This document shows positions 1 to 10,123 of a stretch of 64,000 bases of DNA, piece by piece. A program made the position numbers and the translations under genes. Origin of the DNA: Megasphaera sp. NM10 (lineage in GTDB: Bacteria > Bacillota > Negativicutes > Veillonellales > Megasphaeraceae). The stretch lies in the NCBI RefSeq assembly GCF_000417505.1, contig NZ_APHY01000016.1, positions 1 to 64,000 of the forward strand, read 5' to 3'. Numbering within the stretch: the stretch's first letter is position 1; each line of letters begins with the position of its first letter. Under the pieces are notes generated by a model, which ran no database searches, was not told the DNA's origin, and saw only the letters and a program-made list of their open reading frames with translations.

Positions 1-417
1 CAGATCGAAAGCGACGACAAAATCGTCGACAACACGTGCATGCAGATGGTCATGCGGCCGGAACAGTTCGACATCATCGTCACGCCCAACCTCTACGGCG
101 ACATCCTGTCCGACCTGACCAGCGGCCTCATCGGCGGCCTGGGCCTGCTGCCTTCCATGAATGTCGGCGACGACTATGCCATGTTCGAAGCCGTCCACGG
201 CAGTGCCCCGGATATCGCCGGCAAACACATCGCCAATCCGACAGCCCTCTTGTGGTCGGCCTGCATGCTCCTGGAATACATCGGCGAAACGGCCATTGCC
301 GCCAAGATCCGCAAAGCCGTCGATGAAGTCCTGGCTGAAAAGCAGCACCTCACACCGGACCTAGGCGGCAGCGCCACGACGGAAGAATACCGTGACGCCG
401 TCATTGCCAAGCTGTAA
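1..417 (+). CDS. NAD-dependent isocitrate dehydrogenase, C-terminal part (5' end outside window)
   Basis: The last 138 residues of an isocitrate/isopropylmalate dehydrogenase family enzyme, open from base 1 to a TAA at 415-417. The NLYGDILSDL stretch, followed by EAVHGSAPDIAGK and IANPTALL, is the conserved core that binds substrate, Mg2+ and cofactor. The HGSAPDIAGK wording is typical of NAD-linked isocitrate dehydrogenases rather than LeuB, so the likely reaction is oxidative decarboxylation of isocitrate to 2-oxoglutarate for glutamate synthesis in the cytoplasm. A homoisocitrate or isopropylmalate enzyme cannot be fully excluded because the N-terminal half is missing. gpsA follows 18 bp downstream with its own ribosome site. 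Confidence 0.8.
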   Translation, partial: QIESDDKIVDNTCMQMVMRPEQFDIIVTPNLYGDILSDLTSGLIGGLGLLPSMNVGDDYAMFEAVHGSAPDIAGKHIANPTALLWSACMLLEYIGETAIAAKIRKAVDEVLAEKQHLTPDLGGSATTEEYRDAVIAKL

Positions 418-435
418 GATAAAAGGAGGCATTCC

Positions 436-1395
436 ATGAAGATCACCGTCTTAGGCTGCGGCCGCTGGGGCAGTTTCCACGCCTGGTACGCCGACCACAT
501 CGGCCATGACGTCACCTTATGGGGCCGTCCCGGTTCTCAGCACTTGCAGGAACTTATGGACACCCGCCAGAATGAATACCTGCGCCTGCCCGATTCTGTG
601 AGCCTGACTTCGGACCTGACGGCAGCCCTGGCAGCCGCCGATATCTGCATCATCTCCATCAGCGCCCAGCAGCTGCGCAGGTTCACGCATCAACTGAAAG
701 AAGCCGGCTTCGCCCCGTCCCTGCCCTTCGTCCTGGCCATGAAGGGTCTGGAAGAAGGAAGCGGCAAGCGATTGACGACAGTCATGGCAGAAGAACTGGG
801 ACCGTCCGTACGCACGGCCGTCTGGGTCGGGCCCGGCCACGTCCAGGATTTCATCAGCGGTATGCCGAACTGCATGGTCATCGCCTCGGCTGACGAAGAC
901 CTGACCCACTTCTTAGTCGATACCTTCACGAGTCCCCTCATCCGTTTCTACTACGGCCAGGACCTGTTGGGCATCGAAATCGGCGCGGCCGCCAAGAACG
1001 TCATGGGCATCGCTGCCGGTATGCTCGACGGCGCTCATCTGACCAGCCTGAAAGGAGCCCTCATGGCCCGCGGCGCCCACGAACTATCGGTCCTTGTCGC
1101 CGCCATGGGCGGACAGGCCATGACCGTCTACGGCCTGAGCCACCTCGGCGATTACGAAGCGACCCTCTTTTCCCTGCACAGCAATAACCGCCGCTTTGGC
1201 CAGGACTTCATCGAAGGAAAGCCCTTCAAAAAACTGGCCGAAGGCGTCAGCACGACAGAGGCACTCCTCGACCTGTCTGGAAAATACAGCGTAGAACTGC
1301 CCATTACGGCAGCCGTCCACGCCATCATAAAAGAAAAAAAGGACCCCCACGAGGTCCTGAAAAATCTATTTCTCCGTTCCACTAAGAGCGAATAA
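436..1395 (+). CDS. gpsA: NAD(P)-dependent glycerol-3-phosphate dehydrogenase (divergent GpsA)
   Basis: A 319-residue protein beginning with the Rossmann fingerprint GCGRWGSFHA. It contains the family's LAMKGLEEGSGK segment and the GAAAKNVMGIAAGMLDG helix, whose Lys is the expected catalytic residue. It should reduce dihydroxyacetone phosphate to sn-glycerol-3-phosphate, the entry point to phospholipid synthesis. The C-terminal substrate region reads SLHSNNRRFG where classical GpsA has a GDL.LTC..SRN pattern, so it belongs to a divergent branch. An AAAAGGAGG ribosome site lies 8 bp before the ATG. It is probably co-transcribed with the preceding dehydrogenase, and an intrinsic terminator follows directly. 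Confidence 0.88.
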   Translation: MKITVLGCGRWGSFHAWYADHIGHDVTLWGRPGSQHLQELMDTRQNEYLRLPDSVSLTSDLTAALAAADICIISISAQQLRRFTHQLKEAGFAPSLPFVLAMKGLEEGSGKRLTTVMAEELGPSVRTAVWVGPGHVQDFISGMPNCMVIASADEDLTHFLVDTFTSPLIRFYYGQDLLGIEIGAAAKNVMGIAAGMLDGAHLTSLKGALMARGAHELSVLVAAMGGQAMTVYGLSHLGDYEATLFSLHSNNRRFGQDFIEGKPFKKLAEGVSTTEALLDLSGKYSVELPITAAVHAIIKEKKDPHEVLKNLFLRSTKSE

Positions 1396-1430
1396 AAAAG
1401 ACCTGTCGCAACGCGACAGGTCTTTTTTTT
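1396..1430 (+). terminator. Intrinsic terminator after gpsA (GTCGC-stem family)
   Basis: The stem AGACCTGTCGC (1399-1409) pairs perfectly with GCGACAGGTCT (1413-1423) across a 3-base loop and ends in eight T residues. It is the first of at least a dozen terminators in the window that share the TGTCGC/GCGACA stem. Confidence 0.9.
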
Positions 1431-1520
1431 AGTGGTTAGCAGCTAGGGGCTAGGGGTTAGCGGATGGTTTTAAATTTAAAGCCATCTTCTCCAAACTACA
1501 AACTCCGTACTACAAACTAT
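1431..1520. repeat. Composite intergenic repeat: TTAG tract, TTTAAATTT palindrome, CAAACTA tract
   Basis: Between the gpsA terminator and the end of the convergent gene lies a tract of degenerate GGTTAG/GGGGCTAG units (1431-1462). A GATGGTTTTAAATTTAAAG palindrome closing on CCATC follows (1463-1486), and then repeated ACAAACT units (1490-1519). Similar arrangements occur near 15.7, 23.3, 46.6, 53.4 and 57.2 kb. No coding potential is seen. Confidence 0.75.
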
Positions 1521-2248
1521 TTCCCTTGTTCGATCTGTTTGATTTCTTCCTGCGAGGCAGCCGTCAGGTCGCCCCGTTCGAACTGTTTATTATGGGGCAT
1601 GTCGAGAATGAAGCGGTCGGCTTTGTTGAAAATGACACGGCCTTCTTCCAGGTCCAGGTCAAAGACGTGTCCGCCTTTTTTCCGGTCTGCCGAAATGAAG
1701 TGGGAATGCCAGCCCGACGTATTGACGCCGCTCAGATAGTCCGGGATGTAGATGCCGATGAGGCTGCCGTCGATATCTTCAAAAGTGAAGCGGCGTTCAT
1801 CTTTTTCCAGGACCTTGGCAAAGGGCAGATAGGGCTCCTGCTGTTCCAGCTCGGTCCGGGCCGATACGCTGCGGAAATGGCCGTCGATGCGGACGATGTA
1901 GACATCATTGATGCCCAGTTCCCTGACCTGCTCGGTCAGGATATCCTTCAGGGCTTCAATCGACGGCTGGCGCTTCAATATGACGGGAACCTGTTCCCGC
2001 AGCCACGTCACCGTGGCAAAGGGCGTCGTATCGCTCGTGGCCGCTTCCACAGCCGATCCATCGCCTAAGACGCGGTAAGCATGGCCGTCGATGACGATGA
2101 GTTCACCGCCTACGGCGTGAAACGTCCCCAGCCCCGTGTCGCCATGGGTCAGCAGCGTTTCCATATCGGTACTGCCGTAATAATTGCCGCGGGCCAGGGC
2201 CTGCAGCGTAGACACCTGGTAAATTGCCTGGCGTTCTCCCATTTCCAT
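1517..2248 (-). CDS. budA: Alpha-acetolactate decarboxylase
   Basis: A 243-residue protein that converts 2-acetolactate to acetoin, diverting pyruvate carbon to a neutral product in the cytoplasm. The motif GWHSHFISADRKKGGHVFD carries the three zinc-binding histidines of the family, and TLLTHGDTGLGTF and YLPFAKVL are further conserved blocks. An upstream in-frame ATG at 2278 exists, but the GAAAGGAAG ribosome site sits 6 bp before the ATG at 2248, so that start is preferred. The gene lies 26 bp after the CNNM-type gene on the same strand. The acetolactate synthase partner is not in the window. Confidence 0.9.
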   Translation of the reverse strand: MEMGERQAIYQVSTLQALARGNYYGSTDMETLLTHGDTGLGTFHAVGGELIVIDGHAYRVLGDGSAVEAATSDTTPFATVTWLREQVPVILKRQPSIEALKDILTEQVRELGINDVYIVRIDGHFRSVSARTELEQQEPYLPFAKVLEKDERRFTFEDIDGSLIGIYIPDYLSGVNTSGWHSHFISADRKKGGHVFDLDLEEGRVIFNKADRFILDMPHNKQFERGDLTAASQEEIKQIEQGK

Positions 2249-2274
2249 ACAAACTTCCTTTCTCAAAGACCTAA

Positions 2275-3654
2275 TCATTTATCGGCACCTTTATCCGCTT
2301 TTTCATCGGCATCCGGTGTATCTCTGCGGGTCACCAGTATCTTATCGACCCGCAGGTTGTCCATATCCATGACTTCAAAAGTGAAATTTTCCCACTCGTA
2401 CGTATCGGTTTCCCGCGGGATACGGCCGACACCATAGGTGATGAGGCCGCCCAGGGTCTTATACAAATCTTCGTCTTCGTCGGGCAAATCGTCTTCGATG
2501 TCGAAGAAATCCTTGAACTCTTCGATGGTCAGCAGGCCTTCCATGAGCCATTCATTAGGGCCGCGCTGAATGATGCGGTTCGCTTCCTCCTTTTTCTCTT
2601 CTTCGCCAGCCGGCATGATGCCGACCAGTTCTTCCAGGATATCATGCAGGGTCAGAATACCGCTGAAATTGCCGTATTCGTCGAGGACGGCGACTTCATG
2701 GACGCTGTGTTCGCGAAAGACGTGGACGACTTTCATAATGTCCATCGATTCGGGAATATAAATCGGCTTGTGGACGCTCTCTTCGACGATGGTCGTCAGG
2801 GAAACGGTCTTATCCTTCCGGACGGCGGCATAGTATTTCTGGAAGATTTCGCTGACGGAAATCATGCCGATGAAATCATCCAGCGAGCCCCGGCCGACGG
2901 GCAGAGTGTTGTGGTTAAAGGCTACCAGTTCCTGCATGATTGTTTCTTCCGGATCTTCGACATCGATCCAATCGACCTGGGTCCGGTTGGTCATGATATC
3001 ACCGACGTCCATGTCGGCCAGGCGGAAGACGCGATCTACCAGTTCCGGTTCCTCTTTTTCAAAGGCCCCGAGTTCGACGCCCTGTTCCAGGAGCAGCTTG
3101 ATTTCATCTTCTGTAACGGGCAGGACTTCCGGTTTATTGACGCCCATGATTTTCGTAACCATCGCCGTCGACCAGGACAAAATCCATACGACCGGTGTAC
3201 AGAGAATGGAAAAATAGAGCATCGGCCGGGCCAGGAGACAGGAGATTTTTTCCGGTTTGTCGATGGCGATGCGCTTGGGCACGATTTCACCGAGGATAAT
3301 CGTCAAGTAGGTAATGAAGGCGACGATGCCCGTCAGGCTGATCGTATAGGCATAGGCTTCCAAGCCAGGAATTTGGGCTACATACTTCGACAAAGGGCCG
3401 GCCATGGTGGTTCCGCCGTAAACACCGGTGAGCAGGCTGACCAGGGTAATGCCGAACTGGACCATGGAAAACATCTTATTCGGATTTTCACGAAGTTTCA
3501 GGACAATAGCGGCTGACTTGCTGCCTTCATCGGCCAGGGCTTCCAGCCGGGATTGATGACAGCTGACGATGGCCATTTCCAAGAGGGAAAAGATGCCGTT
3601 GCCAAAAATCAGCAAAATGATGACGAGAAATTGTTTTCCTAGGGAAAACTCCAC
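2275..3654 (-). CDS. CNNM/HlyC-CorC-type membrane protein (DUF21, tandem CBS, CorC_HlyC)
   Basis: A 459-residue integral membrane protein in the family's usual order. An N-terminal DUF21 transmembrane domain (about 1-185, with FGITLVSLLTGVYGG and the GEIVPKRIAI signature) is followed by a CBS pair (about 210-340, with DIMTNRTQVDWID and VAVLDEYGNFSGILTLHDILEEL). A C-terminal CorC_HlyC transporter-associated domain (about 360-445) closes the protein. Members of the family are implicated in Mg2+/Na+ transport; the old name 'hemolysin' does not imply toxicity. The acidic, lysine-rich tail is unremarkable. It sits upstream of the acetolactate decarboxylase and may share a transcript with it. The exact substrate cannot be read from sequence. 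Confidence 0.88.
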   Translation of the reverse strand: MEFSLGKQFLVIILLIFGNGIFSLLEMAIVSCHQSRLEALADEGSKSAAIVLKLRENPNKMFSMVQFGITLVSLLTGVYGGTTMAGPLSKYVAQIPGLEAYAYTISLTGIVAFITYLTIILGEIVPKRIAIDKPEKISCLLARPMLYFSILCTPVVWILSWSTAMVTKIMGVNKPEVLPVTEDEIKLLLEQGVELGAFEKEEPELVDRVFRLADMDVGDIMTNRTQVDWIDVEDPEETIMQELVAFNHNTLPVGRGSLDDFIGMISVSEIFQKYYAAVRKDKTVSLTTIVEESVHKPIYIPESMDIMKVVHVFREHSVHEVAVLDEYGNFSGILTLHDILEELVGIMPAGEEEKKEEANRIIQRGPNEWLMEGLLTIEEFKDFFDIEDDLPDEDEDLYKTLGGLITYGVGRIPRETDTYEWENFTFEVMDMDNLRVDKILVTRRDTPDADEKADKGADK

Positions 3655-3680
3655 AATAGATACACACTCCTTTTAAATGG

Positions 3681-4469
3681 TTACCACCAAGGGCCGACGC
3701 CAATACCGATACCACCGCCGTGGTGGTGCCAGCCGCCGCCCCAGCCGATGCCGATGCCTACGCCGACACTAGGGCCGCTATGGGACGGTTCACCCGTATG
3801 GCGGTCGGCTTCATCGACAATGGTAATCGACTTGGTCACAGTGCGCACAGTGTCACCGATCTTGATGTCGATGACCAAGTCGGTCTTGCCGGCTTGCATG
3901 GGATGAATATTCATTTTTTCCGTAATATCGGCGACTTTCGTATTCAAACTCGTCGCTTTGACGTCATAGGGTACCATCCCCGGTACATGGACGCGGATGA
4001 TGCCGTAGCTGCCCAGGGGGATCTTCTTCGGATAGACGACGACTTCGACCTTATCCATCAGTTTTTCTGCATTGCCATAAATCAGGGCCGCATCGTCGCC
4101 GGCCTGCAGTTTCCAGGCGCAGCTTTCATCCTTGGCGACGAAATAATTGCCTATGAGGACGTGGGATACCGTATCATAGGCCTTGACGTGATAAAAGTAA
4201 TCGCCGACGACATTCTTGTCGACGCGGAAATAATAGCTGCCAACGAGGCCTGTCGTCTGGGACGGCAGATTTTGCAAAAGTCCCGTCACTTTATCATAGG
4301 TACTCCCTTTGAGGATATAAAAATCGTCCAGGTTCTTGACGTTGACCGTCGGGTCGGTCAGGACGATAGCCGCTGCCGGCTCCGCCTTGGCGGGCTCATC
4401 GGCAGCAAAGGCTGTCAGACTCGATACGCTGATACAAAGTGCTCCTAAGAGAATCTGCCACTTTTTCAT
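3681..4469 (-). CDS. Secreted protein of unknown function with Gly/His-rich tail
   Basis: A 262-residue product with a clear signal peptide (MKKWQILLGALCISVSSLTA, cleavage after AFA). A folded region of about 200 residues with beta-rich texture follows, and the last 35 residues are almost only Gly, His, Trp and Ile/Val (GWGGGWHHHGGGIGIGVGPWW region). I do not recognise the central region; VRVHVPGMVPYDV-like stretches hint at an immunoglobulin-like or pilus-chaperone-like fold but no family can be assigned. A GGGGGAGGG ribosome site precedes the ATG at 4469; a TTG one codon earlier is less likely. The tail could bind metal or insert in an envelope layer. It ends 26 bp before the CNNM-type gene. 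Confidence 0.7.
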   Translation of the reverse strand: MKKWQILLGALCISVSSLTAFAADEPAKAEPAAAIVLTDPTVNVKNLDDFYILKGSTYDKVTGLLQNLPSQTTGLVGSYYFRVDKNVVGDYFYHVKAYDTVSHVLIGNYFVAKDESCAWKLQAGDDAALIYGNAEKLMDKVEVVVYPKKIPLGSYGIIRVHVPGMVPYDVKATSLNTKVADITEKMNIHPMQAGKTDLVIDIKIGDTVRTVTKSITIVDEADRHTGEPSHSGPSVGVGIGIGWGGGWHHHGGGIGIGVGPWW

Positions 4470-4502
4470 CAAAAATCCCTCCCCCTGGTTGCCATAGGCA
4501 AC

Positions 4503-5662
4503 TTATTTTTTCAATAGAGAAATATTTTCGAGCCGTTCCATCGCCTTTTCCAGGGTTTCATCGCGGACGGCGAATTGCAGCCGCGCCAGGTGATGGACCG
4601 GTTCGATGAAGAACGTCGAAGCCGGCACTAAGGCGACGCCAACTTTTTCTGCCAGGTCCCGACAGAACGCTTCGTCGTCATCATAACCATAACCGCCGAT
4701 ATCGACGAGCATATAGAAGGCCCCTTGCGGCACATTATGGCCGATGCCGATGTCATCGAGGCGCTTCATGACGAAATCCCGCTTGCGCGTATACATGGCC
4801 CGCAGGCCATCGTAATAGTCCCGGCCGAAGCGCAGGCCCGTCACGGCCGCTTCCTGCAGCGGGCTGGGCGCACTGATGGTCAGGTAGACGTGGAGTTTCT
4901 TGATGGCATCCGTCAGAGCCGGCGAGGCGAAAATATAGCCCAGGCGCCAGCCCGTGATGGAATACGTCTTGGACAGGGAACCGCAGCAGAGCGTCCGTTC
5001 ATACATGCCGGGCAGGGTAGAAAAATACGTATACTGTGTCGGTTCATAGATGATGTGCTCGTAGACCTCATCGATGACGACGAAGGCATCGTACTTTTCG
5101 ACCAGCTTGGCAATGGTCATCAGCTCTTCCCGGGAGAATACCTTGCCGCACGGATTGGACGGATTGCAGAGGAAAATCGCTTTCGGATGCTGCTTGAAAG
5201 CCGCTTCCAATTCATCGGCATCAAAGGTATAGTCCGGTTCGCGGAGCGATACGTAGACAGGCTCTGCCCCGCAGAGCAGGGCGTCTGTACTGTAGGCTTC
5301 ATAAAAAGGCGAAAAGAGGATGACTTTATCGCCAGGGTCGACGAGGGTCATCATGGCCGCCATGAGGCTTCCGTCCCGCCGCAGGTGACGACGACTTCCC
5401 GTTCAGGGTCGATGGTCTGGCCCGTGAACATGCGGCGGCAGTCGGCCATGGCCTGGCGCAGATTGGCTGCGCCATTATCCATGCTGTATTGGTGCGGTCC
5501 GGCCTGAGCTACTTCGCTGAGGCGGTCGCGCATGGCCTGGGGCGGCGGAAAGTCCGGGAAGCCTTCGGCCAGATTGATGGCGCCGCAGGCTTCGGCCACT
5601 TTCGACATGCGGGCGATGACGGAATCAGTGAATAAGTCTATCTTTCGGGAAATGTCCGGCAT
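4503..5662 (-). pseudogene. Class I/II PLP-dependent aminotransferase, split by a one-base deletion
   Basis: Two reading frames join into one fold-type I aminotransferase of about 386 residues. The N-terminal 103 residues (INLAEGFPDFPPP, VVVTCGGTEA) lie at 5351-5662, and the rest (AAMMTLVDPGDKVI, FLCNPSNPCGKVF, and the PLP lysine in SLSKTYSITGWRLGY) at 4503-5363. The total length is two bases over a multiple of three, so one base is missing near 5360-5370, where TEA should run into MAAMM. It resembles the methionine/kynurenine-type aminotransferases that act on aromatic or sulfur amino acids. It begins 11 bp after gyrB with a GAGGAGGG ribosome site. A true pseudogene or a sequencing error are both possible; all catalytic residues are otherwise kept. 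Confidence 0.8.
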
Positions 5663-5673
5663 AGGCCCTCCTC

Positions 5674-7623
<1,950 letters not shown>

Positions 7624-7668
7624 TTAATGATTCATTTAGGCAATCTAACACTTTATTATACCGTAAAA

Positions 7669-7932
7669 TCAAACATTTTTGAATACATACCTTGCCGGGT
7701 GCAGGCACTTCTGATAGCGCCGGACCACAGTCTCTCCCGTGACCGGCAGGGCAAAGACCTGCTTTCCTGTGACGACCAGGCAGCGCCAGGCCTTTTCCGG
7801 TATCCCGTCGACGGCGACGAGAGGCAGGCCGCAATGCTGGCAGACCGAGCGGCCCTGACGGCCTGACAGGTTGACGATGGCTACGACATCGCCGGCATGG
7901 ATGGAGAGATTACGGCTCAGATGGAGATACAT
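7669..7932 (-). CDS. remB: RemB/YaaB-like DUF370 protein
   Basis: An 87-residue protein starting MYLHLSRNLSIHAGDVVAIV, which matches the start of Bacillus RemB/YaaB in both sequence style and genome position between recF and gyrB. DUF370 proteins are small DNA-binding regulators of matrix genes in Bacillus; the role here is unproven. Two Cys (VCQHCGLPL) form a CxxC pair not present in the Bacillus protein as I recall it. The ATG at 7932 overlaps the end of the upstream DUF721 gene by 23 bp, which suggests translational coupling. A longer in-frame reading upstream lies inside that gene and is rejected. Confidence 0.75.
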   Translation of the reverse strand: MYLHLSRNLSIHAGDVVAIVNLSGRQGRSVCQHCGLPLVAVDGIPEKAWRCLVVTGKQVFALPVTGETVVRRYQKCLHPARYVFKNV

Positions 7933-8812
7933 GGTCGTCCTTCTTTCTGTATTTGGCAACGAGGTTCTCGATGAATTTCGGCGGGATATCGCCGGGGACG
8001 CGGCGGGTGATGAGCATGGCCAGGGTAAAATCATCGGCTGCCGTATCGTATTCGTAATATACCTTTTCAATATAGGTATAGATGAGATTGCGGCGGACTT
8101 CATTGTACGCCTGTTCTTCCGCAGCCGCCGTCACGTCCGTCTTCAGATAGCCGGTCACGGCCTCCCACGACAGCCAGGGCATGTCGTCGAGGTAAGCGCG
8201 TATCTGCCGCTTCAAGGCATGCCGGGCCTCGCTGCGGCAAAAGAGGCACTGCCTTTCGCCAGGCGCCATCCAGCGGCCGCAACAGGGACAGGAAACGAAG
8301 CCTTCCAGCTGGTAAGCCTTCTTCCGCTTGGCCTGGGCGAAACGGAGCTGGACCACTTTTTCCCGCAGCCCTTCTGCCAGATGGGCCGTTTCCTGGCGGA
8401 TACGGGCTACCGTATCGTCATCGAGGCGGACCTGGCTGATAGTCTCTTTAGGAAAGACATCTTCCCTTTCGCCCTGCAAGGTCTCATAGACCGGCCGGAC
8501 CGGTTTTTTCCCCTTTTTGACAAAACGGACATCGGCAATGGCCCGATGCCCTACGTAAGAATTAATTTCCTCTATGATTTCATTTTTATACATAAACAGA
8601 TAATTCATATATACCGGGTTCATGACGGCAATGATAACCTGTTTATCCTTAAAATCTAATATATATGAATATTTGGCAATCTGTTCGCCAGCAATCTGTT
8701 TCCAGTCCCGTTTGGCCTGGTATAAGTGATAAGGCAAAAGGAGCCGGTTTTTCTCCAATACTTTCGGTATGGCTAAACCGGCTTTTTTTAATTCAAGACT
8801 GCGTTCCTCCAT
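7910..8812 (-). CDS. dciA: DUF721 (DciA-like) protein with a C-terminal zinc-ribbon region
   Basis: A 300-residue protein in the recF-gyrB interval. Residues about 10-95 (VLEKNRLLLPYHLYQAKRDW, PVYMNYLFMYKNEII) match the DUF721 domain of DciA, the replicative helicase operator found in bacteria without DnaC/DnaI loaders. A CPCC...CLFC cluster (about residues 174-194) looks like a zinc ribbon, and an acidic helical tail follows. This is longer than the simplest DciA proteins. The start at 8812 has GGGAGGG 9 bp upstream; an earlier GTG/ATG would run into recF. It overlaps recF by 20 bp and remB by 23 bp. DciA function is inferred from domain and context. Confidence 0.7.
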   Translation of the reverse strand: MEERSLELKKAGLAIPKVLEKNRLLLPYHLYQAKRDWKQIAGEQIAKYSYILDFKDKQVIIAVMNPVYMNYLFMYKNEIIEEINSYVGHRAIADVRFVKKGKKPVRPVYETLQGEREDVFPKETISQVRLDDDTVARIRQETAHLAEGLREKVVQLRFAQAKRKKAYQLEGFVSCPCCGRWMAPGERQCLFCRSEARHALKRQIRAYLDDMPWLSWEAVTGYLKTDVTAAAEEQAYNEVRRNLIYTYIEKVYYEYDTAADDFTLAMLITRRVPGDIPPKFIENLVAKYRKKDDHVSPSEP

Positions 8813-9905
8813 GAGACAGGACCCTCCCTTGTTCAATGCAAATGGGATGACAGCCGGCCATGCCGGCAAAGATCCCCGGTTCCGTCGTCGTAATGAACGT
8901 CTGGATACGGTCGCGGACGAAATCGAGCAGGGCCTGCCGGCGGTCCGGGTCCAGCTCGCTCATGACATCGTCCAGGAGCAGGACCGGATATTCACCCGTC
9001 TCGGACTTGACGTATTCCAGCTCCGACAATTTCAAGGCCAGGACGGCCGTCCGCTGCTGCCCCTGGGAGCCGTATTTCCGCAGATCCGCCGGGCCGACGG
9101 AAAAAACCAGGTCGTCCCGGTGCGGCCCGACCGATGTCGCCTGACGGCGCACGTCTTCTTCGAGATGGCGCTGCAAGAGGGCATAGTACCATTCCGGATT
9201 GGTCTGATGGTCCCGGTCGCCGCCGCCATAGGGCTGAACATATGTTAGGTTCAGCATTTCCGTCCCCCGGCTCAGACGCTTGTGGAGGACGCCGGCCAAA
9301 AAGGACAACTTGTGCAGGGCTTCGAGCCTTTTCGCGACCAGCGAAGCTGCAAAGCCGGCAATCTGGCGGTCCCATTCATCGAGAGGATGGATGCCTTCAT
9401 ATTTCATCTTCTTCAGCAGGAGATTGCGCTGGGAAATGGCCCGGTTGTACTGCAGCAGTTCCCGGTAGTACGGCCGGCTGACCTGGGAGATTTCCATGTC
9501 GATGAAACGGCGCCGCAGCGACGGGCTGCCCTTGATGAGCTGCAAGTCGTCCGGCGAGAACAGGACTTCGTTGAGGGTCCCGACCAGTTCCTTTTGGGGA
9601 ACTTTTGTTTCATTGACCCAGAGTTCTTTCTTGGCCGTCCGGGATAAGATGATTTTCAGCTGCTGCTGCGTATCACTGCGCTGAAACTGGATGATGATGC
9701 TGGCCTGGTCCTGGTTCCAGCTGATGAGGTCGGCATCGGCGATGCCCCGGTAGGACTTGCCGATGCCCCCCATATATAATGATTCCAATAGATTCGTCTT
9801 GCCCTGGCCATTCTTCCCATAGAGGAGGATGATGGCCTTGGGAAAGGTAATCATTTCATCATCATAATTCCGGAAACGGTGGAGCCGGACCGATTCAATC
9901 ATCAT
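8793..9905 (-). CDS. recF: DNA replication/repair protein RecF
   Basis: A 370-residue SMC-like ATPase that helps load RecA at ssDNA-dsDNA junctions with RecO and RecR. It has a Walker A GKNGQGKT at residues 30-37, an ABC-type signature around KYGSQGQQRTAVLALKL, and a Walker B of YPVLLLDDVMSELD. The length is normal. The start is the first of two tandem ATGs, with AAAGGTGA 7 bp upstream. It follows yaaA by 2 bp and overlaps the DUF721 gene, so it is part of one replication operon. Confidence 0.95.
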   Translation of the reverse strand: MMIESVRLHRFRNYDDEMITFPKAIILLYGKNGQGKTNLLESLYMGGIGKSYRGIADADLISWNQDQASIIIQFQRSDTQQQLKIILSRTAKKELWVNETKVPQKELVGTLNEVLFSPDDLQLIKGSPSLRRRFIDMEISQVSRPYYRELLQYNRAISQRNLLLKKMKYEGIHPLDEWDRQIAGFAASLVAKRLEALHKLSFLAGVLHKRLSRGTEMLNLTYVQPYGGGDRDHQTNPEWYYALLQRHLEEDVRRQATSVGPHRDDLVFSVGPADLRKYGSQGQQRTAVLALKLSELEYVKSETGEYPVLLLDDVMSELDPDRRQALLDFVRDRIQTFITTTEPGIFAGMAGCHPICIEQGRVLSHGGTQS

Positions 9906-9907
9906 AA

Positions 9908-10123
9908 TTATTCACCTTTAATCAAATATGTACCGATACCTTTAATTTCAACTTTGTCTCCAGGATAGAGTTTTTTGCGTTTCGCAGTGCATAAAATTCC
10001 ATTTACAAAAATCTTTTTTTCGTCCAGCAGAAAGCGGATTTCACCGCCGCTCTGTAAAATACTGGCCCATTTCAAGAATTGGTCGAGCTGGATCATCGGT
10101 GTCGTAATGTTTACTGTTTCCAT
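9908..10123 (-). CDS. yaaA: S4-domain RNA-binding protein YaaA
   Basis: A 71-residue protein consisting of one S4 domain. The pattern LDQFLKWASILQSGGEIRFLL...VNGILCTAKRKKLYPGDKV matches the small YaaA/RlbA proteins that sit between dnaN and recF in many Firmicutes. Its role is probably RNA or ribosome binding and is not established. The ATG shares one base with the dnaN stop codon, a classic coupling arrangement. Confidence 0.9.
   Translation of the reverse strand: METVNITTPMIQLDQFLKWASILQSGGEIRFLLDEKKIFVNGILCTAKRKKLYPGDKVEIKGIGTYLIKGE

Noticed and set aside
8992-9481. Frames on either strand inside recF
   Set aside because: They are shadows of the recF coding region with no start signals or domains.
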